Shown: piece after piece, positions 45,359 through 56,901 of the stretch
Numbering within the stretch: position 1 is the first letter of the stretch
Layout of the letters: each line of letters starts with the position of its first letter
Source: Raffaelea ambrosiae
Taxonomy: Eukaryota > Ascomycota > Sordariomycetes > Ophiostomatales > Ophiostomataceae
Assembly: GCA_002778195.1 (NCBI GenBank)
Contig: PCDI01000007.1
Location: 1,101,127-1,165,126 of the forward strand
Direction: 5' to 3'
Length of the DNA stretch: 64,000 nucleotides
The notes under the pieces: model-generated
What the model was told of the DNA's origin: nothing
Seen by the model: the letters and a program-made list of their open reading frames with translations, nothing else
Databases searched by the model: none
Program-made: the position numbers and the translations under genes

Positions 45359-48300
45359 CTAGTGTTGGTGGTGCTGCTGGCTAAACGACGTCGTCAGCCC
45401 CTGCACTTGCTCCATGTCCTGGATCGTGGCGTTAAACACAATGCTCAGGTTGCCCACCACCCGCGCCCGGTTCGGCTCGCCCCGCGATGCCCAAATGTAG
45501 TCCATCAGCTCGCGGCTGATCTGCTCCAGCTGATCCACCGTGCAGCCCGACGTCCGGTCCAGGATCGTGGTCAGTGTCGACTCCAGATCCGCCATCGTTA
45601 CGTTAATCAGTAGCGCCTGCGACAACTGACTGTCGGCCGCTGACGAGCTCTTTTCGCCTGCTTGTTGCTGCGACTGCGGCTGCTGCGACGGTTGTGTCTG
45701 CGGTTGTTTCTCCGTTGTTTGAGACGGCGACGACTCGAATTGGAACTGAACCTTTGAGGATGATTGTTGTTCTTCTTGTTGCCGTTGTTGCTGCTGCTGA
45801 TTCAGGTTCGACGTCGGGGCCGACGTGGGGTTCAGGTTCGCGTTCGGAGGCGGTGGCGGGCCCAAGGGCTGCACCGACGCCTGCGATGGCTGCTGCTGCG
45901 GCTGGGGTGGCGACGAGGATGCGGGCGATGACCCCAACACTTCGAAACTGCCTCCCAAACTGCCCGATCCGCCTCTGGCCTTGTTCGCGGCGGCCAGGCC
46001 ATGCTTCTGCGAGTGGATCCAGTCGCTGTGGGACGTGGACTGGCTATGTCCCAATCCAGGCACCGACTGGGTATCGGGAATGAGCTGGGAGCCCCAGCCC
46101 TCGGGCACCTCGGCGCCGCTGCCGCCCGCTCCAGTGCCATGGATGCCATTGGAGGCCTGCGTGCTGCACGGATCAGACGACTTGGTCGTCGATGCGTCGT
46201 TGACCACCGCCGAAGGAGACATACCAGCTGGCAGGCTCGTCATAGCCGACATCTGCGACATCTGTGTGGTGCCTGCCGTCGCGCCTGTTGATATATCGAG
46301 CACAGATCCCGGCGGGTGTGATGCGGCTTCTGTGGTGCCGTCGAATTTGGCGCCCGTCATCGCCACGTCCTCGTCGTTCGACGGGCCGCGGGACGGCACC
46401 GATGTTCCGTTGCTCAGGGGCGCGTGGTATCCGTTGGATGTCGCTGGTGAGGACGAAGGAATGACGACCGGCTGCGCAAACGCCGGCTTGACTGCGAATC
46501 TAGCCTGCCGCTGCATCTGCTGCTGCTCTGTCAGCTGCTCCGCCTCACCGTCGCCGTCGCCGCCAGCAGCTCCGTCTCGTTGCACAATATCCGAGCCGAT
46601 CATCGGTACGGCGTCGTCGCCTCCGGTACCCTCGGTCGCGGCACCGACAATGGCGAGGCCGACCTTTCGCTTGGCCGCCCGCTCCTCGGCGTCCTTAACG
46701 CGCTTGAGCTGCCTCTCGTACAGTTCGTCCCAGTTGACCTGGGACAGTCTGGCTTCGGCTTCGGCCACATCCACCTCGACATTGGTCACCAGCTCGTTGG
46801 CCTTGAGCAGACGCTCCTTGTCGCCGATATTCTTGGCATCTTTCGCCAAAGACACCACATCGCGATAGAAATCCTTGGGTCGTGCGTAATAGCCGTTTGA
46901 CAGTCGCTCCTCGATTGTCGCAAGGTCCAGGTTGTAGTAGAATTTGCCGGTGGCCTTCTCCAGCAAACCCTCAATTCCCTCCCGGTCCTTGGCAATCACG
47001 TACGGATGAGGCTCCGCCAGTGGGATGTCAGGCTGGACGTAGTTAGGGTCTGCCTCCTGCCACAGGTAGGAGATTTGCGTATCGGCGATGACTGGCTGCC
47101 GGAACTTTTTGTACTTCTTCAGCTGGTCCATGATGGGCTGCAGCTGCACCTTGAGGAGGTTGAGCAGGAGATGGTCTTTGCGCTGTTCCTCCCGGATCTC
47201 TTCCTTCGTCTTGATCTTGGGCGGCGGCGGCGGCGCGATGGGCAGCTGCTCCAGGACCCTCTTCTTGCGGTTAGCCGGGTCGGGGAACTCGGACGGGCTC
47301 TTGGCGGCATGCTCGAGGAAGCTGGTAAAGTATTTCCGGCGGCTTGCCCTGGACGGGCGCTTGAGAGCGTAGCGGTTTTTGGACGAGTAGCCAAAGAAAT
47401 CCTTGATCACAGCGGGAGGGATGTCCGATTCTTCGCATTCGCAGGTGCCGAGAACAAGAACGGGGTCATTCGGCGGGATGTTCTTGAGCATGGTGGAGAA
47501 CGTGATATAGCCTGAGGGTGTCACGCTGTGGTACCAGACGTCGATGTTGGGAATAAAGATGACGGCTGGCTTGTGGCGCTTGACCTCCACAAACTGGCTG
47601 ACAATGACCTGTTCTATGGGCTGTAGGGGGGTGCAATGGTTAGCCTTCTGTTCTCTGTTTTCTTTTTTCTTTTTCTCCCTGCAGGTGAACAACAAGTACA
47701 TACCCGTCCGTCGCCCAGGAGGATGGGCAGGTCAAAGCTCTGGATATGGACACCCTCGAAATGGTTGAGAATGGCCGCCGACAGGTAGCTTTGGCCCATG
47801 CCGGCAATGCCGGTCAGGATCAGCCGTGGCCGGAAGGTCCGCGACCGCTCAAACTCCTGGATCATATTCTCGCGTCCAAAGCCATGGTCGGCGTCCTGGA
47901 ACGGCTCGTACATGGCCTCTTCAAGCGCAGTCGTCTTCTTCTGCCTCGGCATGATGTCGTCCAGCAAGGCCTTGATGTCGGCAAACTCCTCCGACAGGAG
48001 CGGGGCTACCGTCTTGGGCAGGGGGGCCCAGGCGGGCGCGGCAGACCGCTCGGACGACGGAATCATGCGCTTCATGGAGAGTGCAAAGTCGGTCGCGTGG
48101 ATGCTGATCTTTTCGGGGCTGACAATGAGCTTCTCCTGCGACGAGTAGATCTGCGGGTACGTCCGCTGGATCGCGTTGAGCGCAGCTTCGGTGCACAGGG
48201 CCCGCAGATCCGCACCGCCGTAGCCCTTGCTCCGCTCCGCAAGCATGTCCTTGAAGTCGTCCGACAGGCCCCAGTCCTTGGTGTGGATGTTGATGATGGA

Positions 48301-50844
48301 CCGTCGGCCCTCCAGGTCGGGCAGAGGAAAGTAGAACTCGCGGTCAAAGCGTCCTGGCCGGCGAAGAGCAGGGTCGATGTTGTCGGGCCGGTTGGTGGCG
48401 CCAATAACGATAACTTGGCCGCGACCGTCCATGCCGTCCATCAGAGCCAGCAGCGTGGAGACGATTGAGGCGTGGATCTGTTCCTGCTTGCTGGACCGCA
48501 CGGGCGCCAGGCCGTCGATTTCATCAAAGAAGATGATGCTGGGCTGCGTCCGCCGAGCCTCTTCAAACAGCAGCCGCAGCTGCTTCTCGGCCTCACCCAC
48601 CCACTTGCTCAGGGCATCGGCGCCCTTGCGCATGTAAAAGGTGATCTTGCGACCGCCCACGCCCACCGAATTAGCCAAGGCGCGCGCAAGCAGTGTTTTG
48701 CCGGTACCGGGGGGGCCATGGAACAGGACGCCCCGCGGCGGCGTCACTTTGAAGCGCAGGAAGAGCTCCGGGTACAGGAGAGGCAAGGTGACCATTTCCT
48801 TCAGCTGGTTGATGTGGCCCTGGAGACCACCCACCTTGCTAAAGTCCACAGTCATGTCCACGCCCAGCGGATCGGCATCGGCCAGTGCTTTCTGGTTCTT
48901 AATCTTGCCCACGTTAGAGTTGGCCGACACGCCGGTGATGGCCTCAAGATTCAGTGGTGCAGCAAAGCCGGCGGCCGCCGTGCCCGCAGTCGGCGTCATG
49001 CCGACAGGGGCGCCAATGCCACCGGGGCCCGTAGTCCGGTTGTTCATCTCGTCGTCGCTGCTGTCAGAGTCCACACCGCCCGCCGCCCCCGTGCCCCAGG
49101 GGCCGCCAATGAGCGACCCGGCTCCACTGCCGCCTCCAAACGGGCCAAAGGTGGACAGCAGGTTGCGTTGCCACGTGGAGGCGTTGCCGCCGTTGCGCGC
49201 GTTGCGACGCCGGGCTGGTGTCTGCAGGGCCTCCTGCTCTTCCTCCTCCTGCTCAATCAGGAACTGGTCGAGCGGCTTGATGCTGTAGTCGACGACCTTT
49301 GTGGTGCGCCGCCGCGACGGCTCCTCGTAGACGATGGACGGCGATCGTCGCCGGCGCCTGGGCCGCGAGTGCGAGCTGGCACGGAGCTCTTCGGCTTCCA
49401 TGGCCACCTCGTCTCGGTCGACATCGTCTTCTTCGTCGGAGTCATGCCGCCGTTTGGAGCCGGCCTTGAGTCTAGTGGACCGCCTCCGCCCTCGCGAGTT
49501 TGAGCTGGAGTCATCCGCACCGTCGTTGGCGCTCTTGTTCTTTTGCGACGTGTCCGAGTCCGCGTCTTCTTGCTCCTCGTCGTCCATCGGCTCAAAGTCG
49601 CTGCTAGGTTCCTTGGCCGACTTCGCCTTTTTGCTGCGAAGGCGAGAGCCACGCGTCAGACGTCGCCCAACAGTAGTGCCGTCGCCCTCGTCTCCGGCCT
49701 CTGCAGCTTCTTCCGCAGCATTGCTCTCATCTACAGTCGCCGCCGCCGCCGCCGCTGCTCCTGAACGCGTCCGAGTTCGCCGACCCAGAGGCATGACATC
49801 ATCTTCATCTTCGTCGTCGTGCGCATTGTCGTCTACCTCCATGGCAGTGTCTCCTTGCACGTCCGCCATCGCTAGCTCGTCGGCATCAGCATCGGCATCA
49901 GCAACAGCATCGCCTTGGCCCTCGCCAGTATCAGCAAGCTCATCGACGTCCCCGGTCGCAACGGCGTCCGCGTCACCGGTGGTGGTGGTGGTGGTGGTCC
50001 CGAGGGCGGCGCGATGGGACGCGGAATTGCGCAGCGTGCTCTCTTCGGCCCCATCGCCGCCTCCAAGCGGCGAGCCCTTGGCCTCTTCGGCGTCCAGGGG
50101 GACACTGCTCTCTTGTGTGGCCTCCTCGATGGCTGGTGCGGGCGGTTTCTTCAGGCCCTTGGATGCACGGCGCGTCCGACCAGCAAGGGCCGTCTCCGGG
50201 CTTCTACTCCGTGACGAGCGTGTCGCAGGACGAGCGTGCCGGCCCGAGGCTGACAGCTCGACGAACTCATCAGCCTCCTCCGTGGTGCCTCTGGTCCGCC
50301 GTGTCATAGTGGGTGGATTCGTCACGCGCTCACGCAAGTTCCTTGGCTTGGTCTTCAAGGTGACAATGCGAGATGGCCGTGGCGTCTCGGTGATGACGGC
50401 CGCCTTCTTCTTTGGCTTGGGTGTGACTTTGAGAGGCTTGTCGTCGTCGTCGTCGTCGTCTTCGTCGTCGTCGTCGTCCACAATGTCTTCCTCTTCCTCG
50501 TCTTCACTACTTTCTTTATAGCTAGGATGGACTACAGCAGCCTTTCTCGCGCGACGGCCAGTGCTAGTTAGGGGACGATCGTCGTCGTCGTCGTCGTCGT
50601 CCTCGATGAAGGAACCGCCGAGGCTATCGTCGGAAACCTCCTCGTCGTCCTCGTCAATGTCTGAGCCGCGGTAGCGGTTACCGGCTCGTCGGCTGGTGGC
50701 ACGATGAGACCTTGCGGGTTTTTGCTTCTTTTTGTTGCGTCGCGGCCGATCGTCACCGTCGGCACCGAGCACGAAATTTTCGTCTTCGGAGTCCGACTTG
50801 TTCGGATCAAAGTCAAAGAGATCCCGCTTCCGCTTGCTGGGCAT
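45359..50844 (-). CDS. YTA7: AAA-ATPase bromodomain chromatin factor Yta7/ATAD2
   Basis: About 1800 aa from exons 50844-47704 and 47620-45359 (83-nt intron). The first 500-600 residues are acidic and basic low-complexity sequence (long Asp/Glu and Arg/Ser blocks). AAA1 is intact: GGLQGHINQLKEMVTLPLLY, Walker A GPPGTGKTLLARAL (about residue 710), Walker B SIIFFDEIDGLAPV, and GATNRPDNIDPALRRPGRFD. AAA2 is degenerate: ILTGIAGMGQSYLSAAILN replaces a Walker A Lys, and VIFIPNIDVWY replaces Walker B. A bromodomain of the divergent Yta7 type follows (from about residue 1195, LLNLLKVQLQPIMDQLKKYK), then a Ser/Gln-rich tail with polyQ. Family members bind histone H3-H4 and affect nucleosome density and heterochromatin boundaries. 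Yeast Yta7 is 1379 aa, so the tails are expanded. Confidence 0.95.
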
Positions 50845-53137
50845 CTTGATAGCAATGTCAAACGACCAGTCGTGGCGGCAGCCAAGGTGGCCAACCTGGG
50901 TGACTGGGTTATCAGAAGAGGGTGGTGTGTATCAATGATTCGTCTGATGAGACTCGATGCGCACGGAGATTCAACTGCCGCGCTGCGTCACCGGGATGTT
51001 GATGATGCCCTTGTGACTCTGTTCACCTCGCGTCCTGATCTGTGGTCACCGAATCGAGGCCATCCGTAAGTTGTATCAAGGAGTGGAAGTGAGGATGCAA
51101 ATGCCGTGCGTGTATGGGATAGAAGAGTGCCTGGCAGGACAATATGTGCGGATTGGGGTTGTGTCGTAGCAGAGGGAATGCGCGATGCCTCGCTGGCTTG
51201 ACGCGAAATCAGGAGGCGAATAGCATCGACCGTGGAGACGGCGGGATTGCGGAAGCAAAAATTCGAAACGACGAAGTAGGATATGTCGGGAAAACCACCA
51301 AAGCGTTGAGGCTGTTCGAGGTCGATCGAGCTGGATGGATGGTTGATGGAGTCGTGAAATGGAGTCGGCGTGAATGGTGCAGGGGAGGAGACAGGGTGAA
51401 TGCAAAAAAAAAAAAGAAAGGGTGGTAAAATGAATCAGGGATAACGAATGTCGCGGACAAAAAAAGTATCCAGGACCTGGTGATGGATATGGGAATGCAA
51501 GGTGAGGCAGAAGAGCCCAAAAAACAGGCAGCCGTCGGGGGGGGTAAAGGAGAGCTGTCGCGGTGCTTGCCCTTTCCTTTCTTTTTTGTTCCTTGTTCGC
51601 GCAAGGTCGTTCCTTCCTCTTTTCCAAGGAGAAAACGGGAAGGGGAAAGGGAAACAGAGCGCGAGGAAAACTTGTGGGTCCCTTGTAGGCTAGCACTAAG
51701 CTAGCCAATCAGGTCCGCCTCAACGGGCTGGATTTCTTGCTCCTAAGCAATTGGTCCGTGCGCCAAACAAACAACCTACCACATTTCCGGCCTCATTTTC
51801 CCTCAATGGAGGATGACGCGCCATCACGGTCGCCAACCCAGGAGGCCGAGAAGATTTTTTTTTTTTCATCCACCATTGTCGTTTCGCCTCGCGGTGATCG
51901 AATCACGCTCGATAGTTCGATTGGATCGCGAAAAAAAGAGCGTTCATTGTGATGAATTGCGCGCGGCGCGTCTCTCCAGGATATCGTGAGTCGAGGCATC
52001 CCGATGGCGAAATGGAGGGGTAAAGAGTGAGGAAAAGAGGAAAGAAAAGGGGAAAGAAAAAATTTGGGATGTTCACGGAATCGAAAAAAAAAATAAGGAT
52101 AGACTTTCCAGTCCGAGAGTTCGGGTGCCTATGTGGGGCTGCATCGATGCGGCTCAACGGGCAGGATGGCAGAAAGGAGGGGAAGGGGGAAAGGCCCAGG
52201 CCGGGTCCAGTCCGCTTGGTGTGCCATCAGTCAGCCCTATGGGACATCTGGTTCCTGTCGTGGCTTTCCATGTTGTTGTGCTGGCTTGGCCATGGCTGGT
52301 GTGGCATTGGTCTCGGGATGACCGAGGGGACAGCCTTGGGAGTTGGCCAAGGGGCGAGGACTGGGCCGTTGGAAACGCCTCCAATATATGTTTTGTCACT
52401 CGTTCGGTCGCGGGGCCGGGGTCTGGGAGGGCTGGGGAGGCCATGAGTGTTGGATGTTGTGATCTTGTGGGAGCTCATGGGTTGTTTAAGTGAGTCCCAA
52501 AAAAGGCATTTGACTCCATAAAATCCGCCAATTGCGTACCACCACGATGCACCCACAACGACTGCGGATCGACGGAAAGTCTCGAAAAAACACCTCTAAT
52601 GAACTTCTATGATCATATTCAATCCTTTCAATAGAGGGTTTTCCTCATTTCGGCCATTTTTTTGGAACGTTGACGTTCTGCTCGGGTTGAGTGACGAGGT
52701 GATGTTCCACACCAGAAATTATGTCTCAGCCGACCAATCAGCGACGCCCAATTTTTGTATGCCAGGCTAGGCTGGTCACCAGACAAAATAGGCATCACCC
52801 GCTTTCTCGCCAACCTCGTCTCAACGAAAACACATCTCGATTGAATAATCCTCAACCTGTTCCGAGCTTGCAGTAAGTATGCAAATTGAAAAATGTTTAT
52901 TGGATATTCTATCATCAAATGTAACGCCCCAAACTTGAACAATATGCAGTCTCTGCTTTGGTGACTTGTAGAAAAAAAAAAACAGTCAAACGCCGTGTTG
53001 TGCTTTTTGTGTGAAAAAAGACGCCAGAAAATGTAAAGGAACCCCCNNNNNNNNNNCCCAATGTACAAGTGGCCTTTCTCAGGAGACAGCGTTAGTCTCC
53101 GCTGCCTCACCCCGCCTCCATTTTCAACGGCAGACTC
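50845..53137. other. Intergenic: YTA7 promoter and 3' region of RPA49
   Basis: 2.3 kb with no supported gene. It has A-runs, several CCAAT/ATTGG boxes (51706-51710, 51750-51754, 52733-52737, 52747-52751) and a 10-N assembly gap near the RPA49 end. The short frames are low complexity. Confidence 0.5.
53047..53056. other. Assembly gap (10 N)
   Basis: Ten N placed between CCCCC and CCC, 80 bases beyond the RPA49 stop codon. The size is probably nominal. Confidence 0.99.
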
Positions 53138-54738
53138 TCAACGCCTCCGCTGCTTCATGCTGTTTGGAAACCGCAGCGGCAGCGACAGCTTGGCCATCTG
53201 CATCACCTTGCCGTCCGTCTTGAGCTGGCCCATCTTGGCGCCAATCTCTGAAAAGTACAGCGCCATCTTCTTCTGCTCCAGCTTGAGATCCTCGCGCAGA
53301 TCCGACGTGTTCACTTCAAAGTCGTCGAGGAGGCAGGCAAAGACGCAGCAGTGCGTCATGATCAGGTCGGCGTTGAACTTGCGGATGATGCCGTTGTCGG
53401 TGAACTGCCGCCGGATGTGCTCGATGATGGACTCGGGCGCGCCATCCATGGCCTGCTTGATCTTGTCGCGCGGCGGCTGCCTCATCGTGCCCCGCTCGCG
53501 ACCCGGCCGGGCCGCGTTCCAGTACAGGATGAGCCAGTAGAGGTAGCGCAGCAGCCGCAGCTGGCGCAGGCTGTCCTCGCGCATGCCGATGCGGTTGACG
53601 CGGTTCGACACATACCGCGAGTAGGTGTCGATGTTCGCGGACGCCTTGATGGCCTGCTGCCAGTCGCGCACAGGCACAGAGGCGAGCGTCTCGGCGCCGA
53701 TGATGTGCTCGGGGACGTACACGTCCTGGATCTCCTCGGCCTTGAAGTTGCCCTTGGGGATCGGCTTGGCCTTGTCCATCGCCTCCTGCAGCTCCTCGCG
53801 CGTGGGCATGGTCGAGACGATGGCGTTCATGGATTCCAGCAGTCCGCGGTCGCTTTCGGTCAACTCGGTGCGCTGGTAGCTGCCGTCCGCGTTGCGGACC
53901 CGCTCGCCGATGGCGTTCTCTTTCAGCGAGGCAATCGCCTTCTTGGCCTTCTTCGTGCCGAACTCCTGAGCCAGCTCGCTGCGGAGATCCATATTGGTCT
54001 GGAGAGAAGGCAAATAGATTGTCAGTTGTGTTGTCGTCATCTTGTGTGTGACGGGGTTGAACGAGAGCAGCAGGCTCACCTTCTTCAGCGGCACTGGGGG
54101 CAGCATATGCTCCGGTCCAGCATCCCGTGCCTTGACGGTGCCTCGGACCTCCATCTTCTTCACCTGCACAAACTGCAACTCGTTCGTCTTGGGATCGAAA
54201 ATGCCGACAAAGTGGTTCACAGCGTCGAAACCGGGTCCTCTATACTCCTTGGCCGTGTACTCCATAGTCGGGTGGCTATTGCAGTGCAGCATCATTTCGG
54301 CTGATGGTGCCGGGGCTTTCTTGCCAGTCTTATCCTTGCTCCGAACATAGGCATCGAATTTGAGGTCTTTGGGAAGTTCCAGGCCAGTTGAGGTCACTAC
54401 ATAATCAAGTTCTTTGGTTAGAACCAAAAAAAAAAAAAAAAACGGGCATCACTCATTGGACAGGGAATTGGAACCTGAAAGGGGAGGAGAAAAATAAACC
54501 TACAAACTACCGGCGAATTGTGCTGGAGCGGGATGACCTTTGTGACCCGAATGGTGCCTGAAGTGGGAAACGATTCTGGAACATTGGCCTTCTTGGAAAC
54601 TGCGGGTGTCTCTGGAGCTGTCTTTGCAGTCGCCGGTTCTTGGATCGAGACCTTCTTCGCCTTCTTCACCTTCTTCTGCTTCGCCGCCTCCCCCGCGTGG
54701 CCGTCGCGCTTTCTCTTCTTAATTGGTTCGGACGGCAT
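53138..54738 (-). CDS. RPA49: RNA polymerase I subunit Rpa49
   Basis: 497 aa from exons 54738-54504 and 54396-53138. The intron 54397-54503 contains a 17-T run before a CTAAC branch site; the joint reads QHNSPVV-L-TSTGLELPKDL. The basic head (MPSEPIKKRKRDG, KKVKKAKKVS) suggests nucleolar targeting. The dimerisation part covers FDAVNHFVGIFDPKTNELQF and VKARDAGPEHMLPPVPLKKV; the C-terminal tandem winged-helix part includes VRDWQQAIKASANIDTYSRY and LRQLRLLRYLYWLILYWNAA. In yeast, Rpa49 with Rpa34 forms the TFIIF-like module of Pol I that aids initiation and elongation on rDNA. The intron acceptor choice is inferred: a nearer AAG acceptor would create an immediate stop. Confidence 0.95.
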
Positions 54739-55406
54739 GGTGGCAGATCATGCGACGTTGGACGACATCGAACAGCTTCCGACTAAAAAAAAAAAAGGCG
54801 TTGTCTTCACCTGTATGCTAGAAATTTTTGTTGCCGCCGCAGACGATCTTTCAAAAAACGGCAGAAAAAAGGAAAAAAAGGCGGTCGCAAAATTTACTAA
54901 GTATTCGCACGTGACGACTTATGATGACTAATATTTGGATGGGCGATCGTCAAGCGGCACAGTAATACGGTCTGGTCAGCTGGGATGACTAAGTCCTCAA
55001 AAAACTTGGTCGCTGATTCCTCGCCCAACTCGTGCGCCAGCTGCGGGGAATACCCCGGAAGAATAGTCGGTGCGCTGCTTAGGGCACACACCAGAGTTTG
55101 CAATGCTGGCGGTAGGGGAATATAATCTTTTCCACCCGTCCCTCCTTTCTCTCAAACTCTTACCATCCCACCAACTTCAAGCTATCAACAATCAATCACT
55201 TCTCATCAGCAACCAGTATGTACTTCCTCCCCAATCCCAATTCCGATCGCATTGGCATTCCTTGCCTAAAAGCGAGACTGCTCTTGCAATCGAGCACGGC
55301 AGCAGCTAAAACAGCATGCGCGCCATCGTCATGCAAGCCCTTTTGACTACGAGTTCCTCTGCTGACCAATTTCTTCTTTCTTTCCAACAGCTTCGTGTAG
55401 TTCAAG
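54739..55406. other. Divergent promoter of RPA49 and eL41, with a likely 5' UTR intron
   Basis: Shared upstream region of two ribosome-related genes. On the plus strand a donor (CCA|GTATGT at 55216) and an acceptor (CAACAG ending 55390) fit a leader intron of about 175 nt in the eL41 transcript, common in fungal ribosomal-protein genes. The CT-rich leader before 55215 also fits. Confidence 0.55.
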
Positions 55407-55552
55407 ATGAGAGCTAAATGGAGGAAGAAGCGCGTTCGGCGTCTCAAGCGCAAGCGGAGAAAGATGCGGGCCAGATCGTAAGTCATTGTCGTCGACAGCT
55501 CCGATTTTGCATAAACAAGAATTCATTTCTAACATTCGCATCCAGCAAATAA
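55407..55552 (+). CDS. RPL41: Ribosomal protein eL41 (25 aa)
   Basis: Exons 55407-55477 and 55546-55552 encode a 25-residue, almost wholly basic peptide beginning MRAKWRKKRVRRLKRK and ending ARSK. The intron (68 nt, donor GTAAGT, branch TTCTAACA, acceptor CATCCAG) splits the Ser codon two residues before the stop, so the last exon holds only two coding codons. The length and sequence match the universally conserved eL41 of the 60S subunit, a single helix that bridges to the small subunit. It is easily missed by length filters. It is divergent from RPA49 and convergent with MDN1. Confidence 0.97.
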
Positions 55553-56901
55553 ACACCTTCCCCATCTTAGCGACCTCGAGTCCGCTCCGCACTTCACTCC
55601 AATGACGATACTGCAGCGTTGAAAAAAAGCGTCGCGTTGACAAAGACAAATACCGGAGCAAAAGAAGAAGACCTGCAAGCCTCTACTCCTTATTTTCTAC
55701 TCGACAAACAATTTTTTGGTCACCTGTTGTTCTCTCCGGCAAAAAAATTCACAGGCAAGCCAGCAAGCATGTTGCCATCCACGATCCTGGACCGGACACC
55801 ACCAATGTGATGGACGAGACAGAGGAATCGGCGACATTGGCTCTGCCCTTTTTTTTTTCTGTTGAAGAGCAACGTTGCAATTTTTGGGAACGAGAGAATC
55901 AAGGAAGAAAAGGAACCAACCTTGCTTGTCTTGTATTGTTTTTACACCGAGGTGAAGTGGGATCCAACTGTTTCGGAGCGGACACAGACACACATTTTCA
56001 TGGGAGGCAATTCGGTAGAGATCGCGAAGGAAATACCACCATTGGGAGGGAAGGCAGTTTAGAGAAAACCGCCAGGAAGCGACAACACGCTCGCCAAAGG
56101 ACACCAATTTTTTCGAGAAAATTATGCAGACAACGTAAAAAAAAAATCGAGAAGTATCGCTTCCTAAGCTGTGTCTCCCTTGTTACGGTGACGTCTACAC
56201 TGGGTATTTGGTCTATGAGTACTGCGTAGTCATGTAGGTGAGGTTTTTTATTTTGTGTGTATGACGCCCACATTTGGCAAAGCCAGATGAAGCCTTTTTT
56301 TGGACATCTCCCCATGTGCAGAGTGCAGAATTTTTTCTCGTCGCCCACCAATCTCTCTTATTTTACGTTCTTTTTTTTTTTGTGCCCGCCTTAACATTTG
56401 ACAAGCTCTTGCCCTCCCAAAGAGGAAAAAAACACGGGCCTTGTTCTACCTGCCCTAGTTCTATTGTAAACGGAGCACAATAGTAATTCGAGCTGTCCCT
56501 CAATAGCAAAGTAGACTGCAAGGTGGTGGGTGGCAGTGGAAACTCCAATCAAGTGGTGAAAGGCACCAGACATCGTAGCAGTCCCCATGCATTGTTCAGA
56601 GCGAGCTTAGAGCTTCTGGATGTTGGCCCAGCTTTGGTCTTCGGATATTTTTGATCAGTATTATCTTCTCTCTCTGCGAGCTTCCTTGCATTGCACAACG
56701 CTCTTGTATTCCGCGATTTTTCCTTCTGAAATCCAAAACTTTTATCTATCAATGGTAATTGCTATGCGAAATCTAACCACAAATAAACACCCATTGTATG
56801 CCCTACACAATACGCCACAAACTATGCTAACAATGCCATAACACCTCCTCTCTTCGTCAAAGCTCTGCTCCCCTTCCATCAACTTTTCCGGTCCCTCTCT
56901 C
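55553..56901. other. Intergenic between eL41 and MDN1 (convergent)
   Basis: 1.35 kb, no supported gene. It has T-runs (55849-55858, 56368-56380) and an AT-rich tail. A snoRNA could be hidden here, but I see no clear boxes. Confidence 0.45.
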
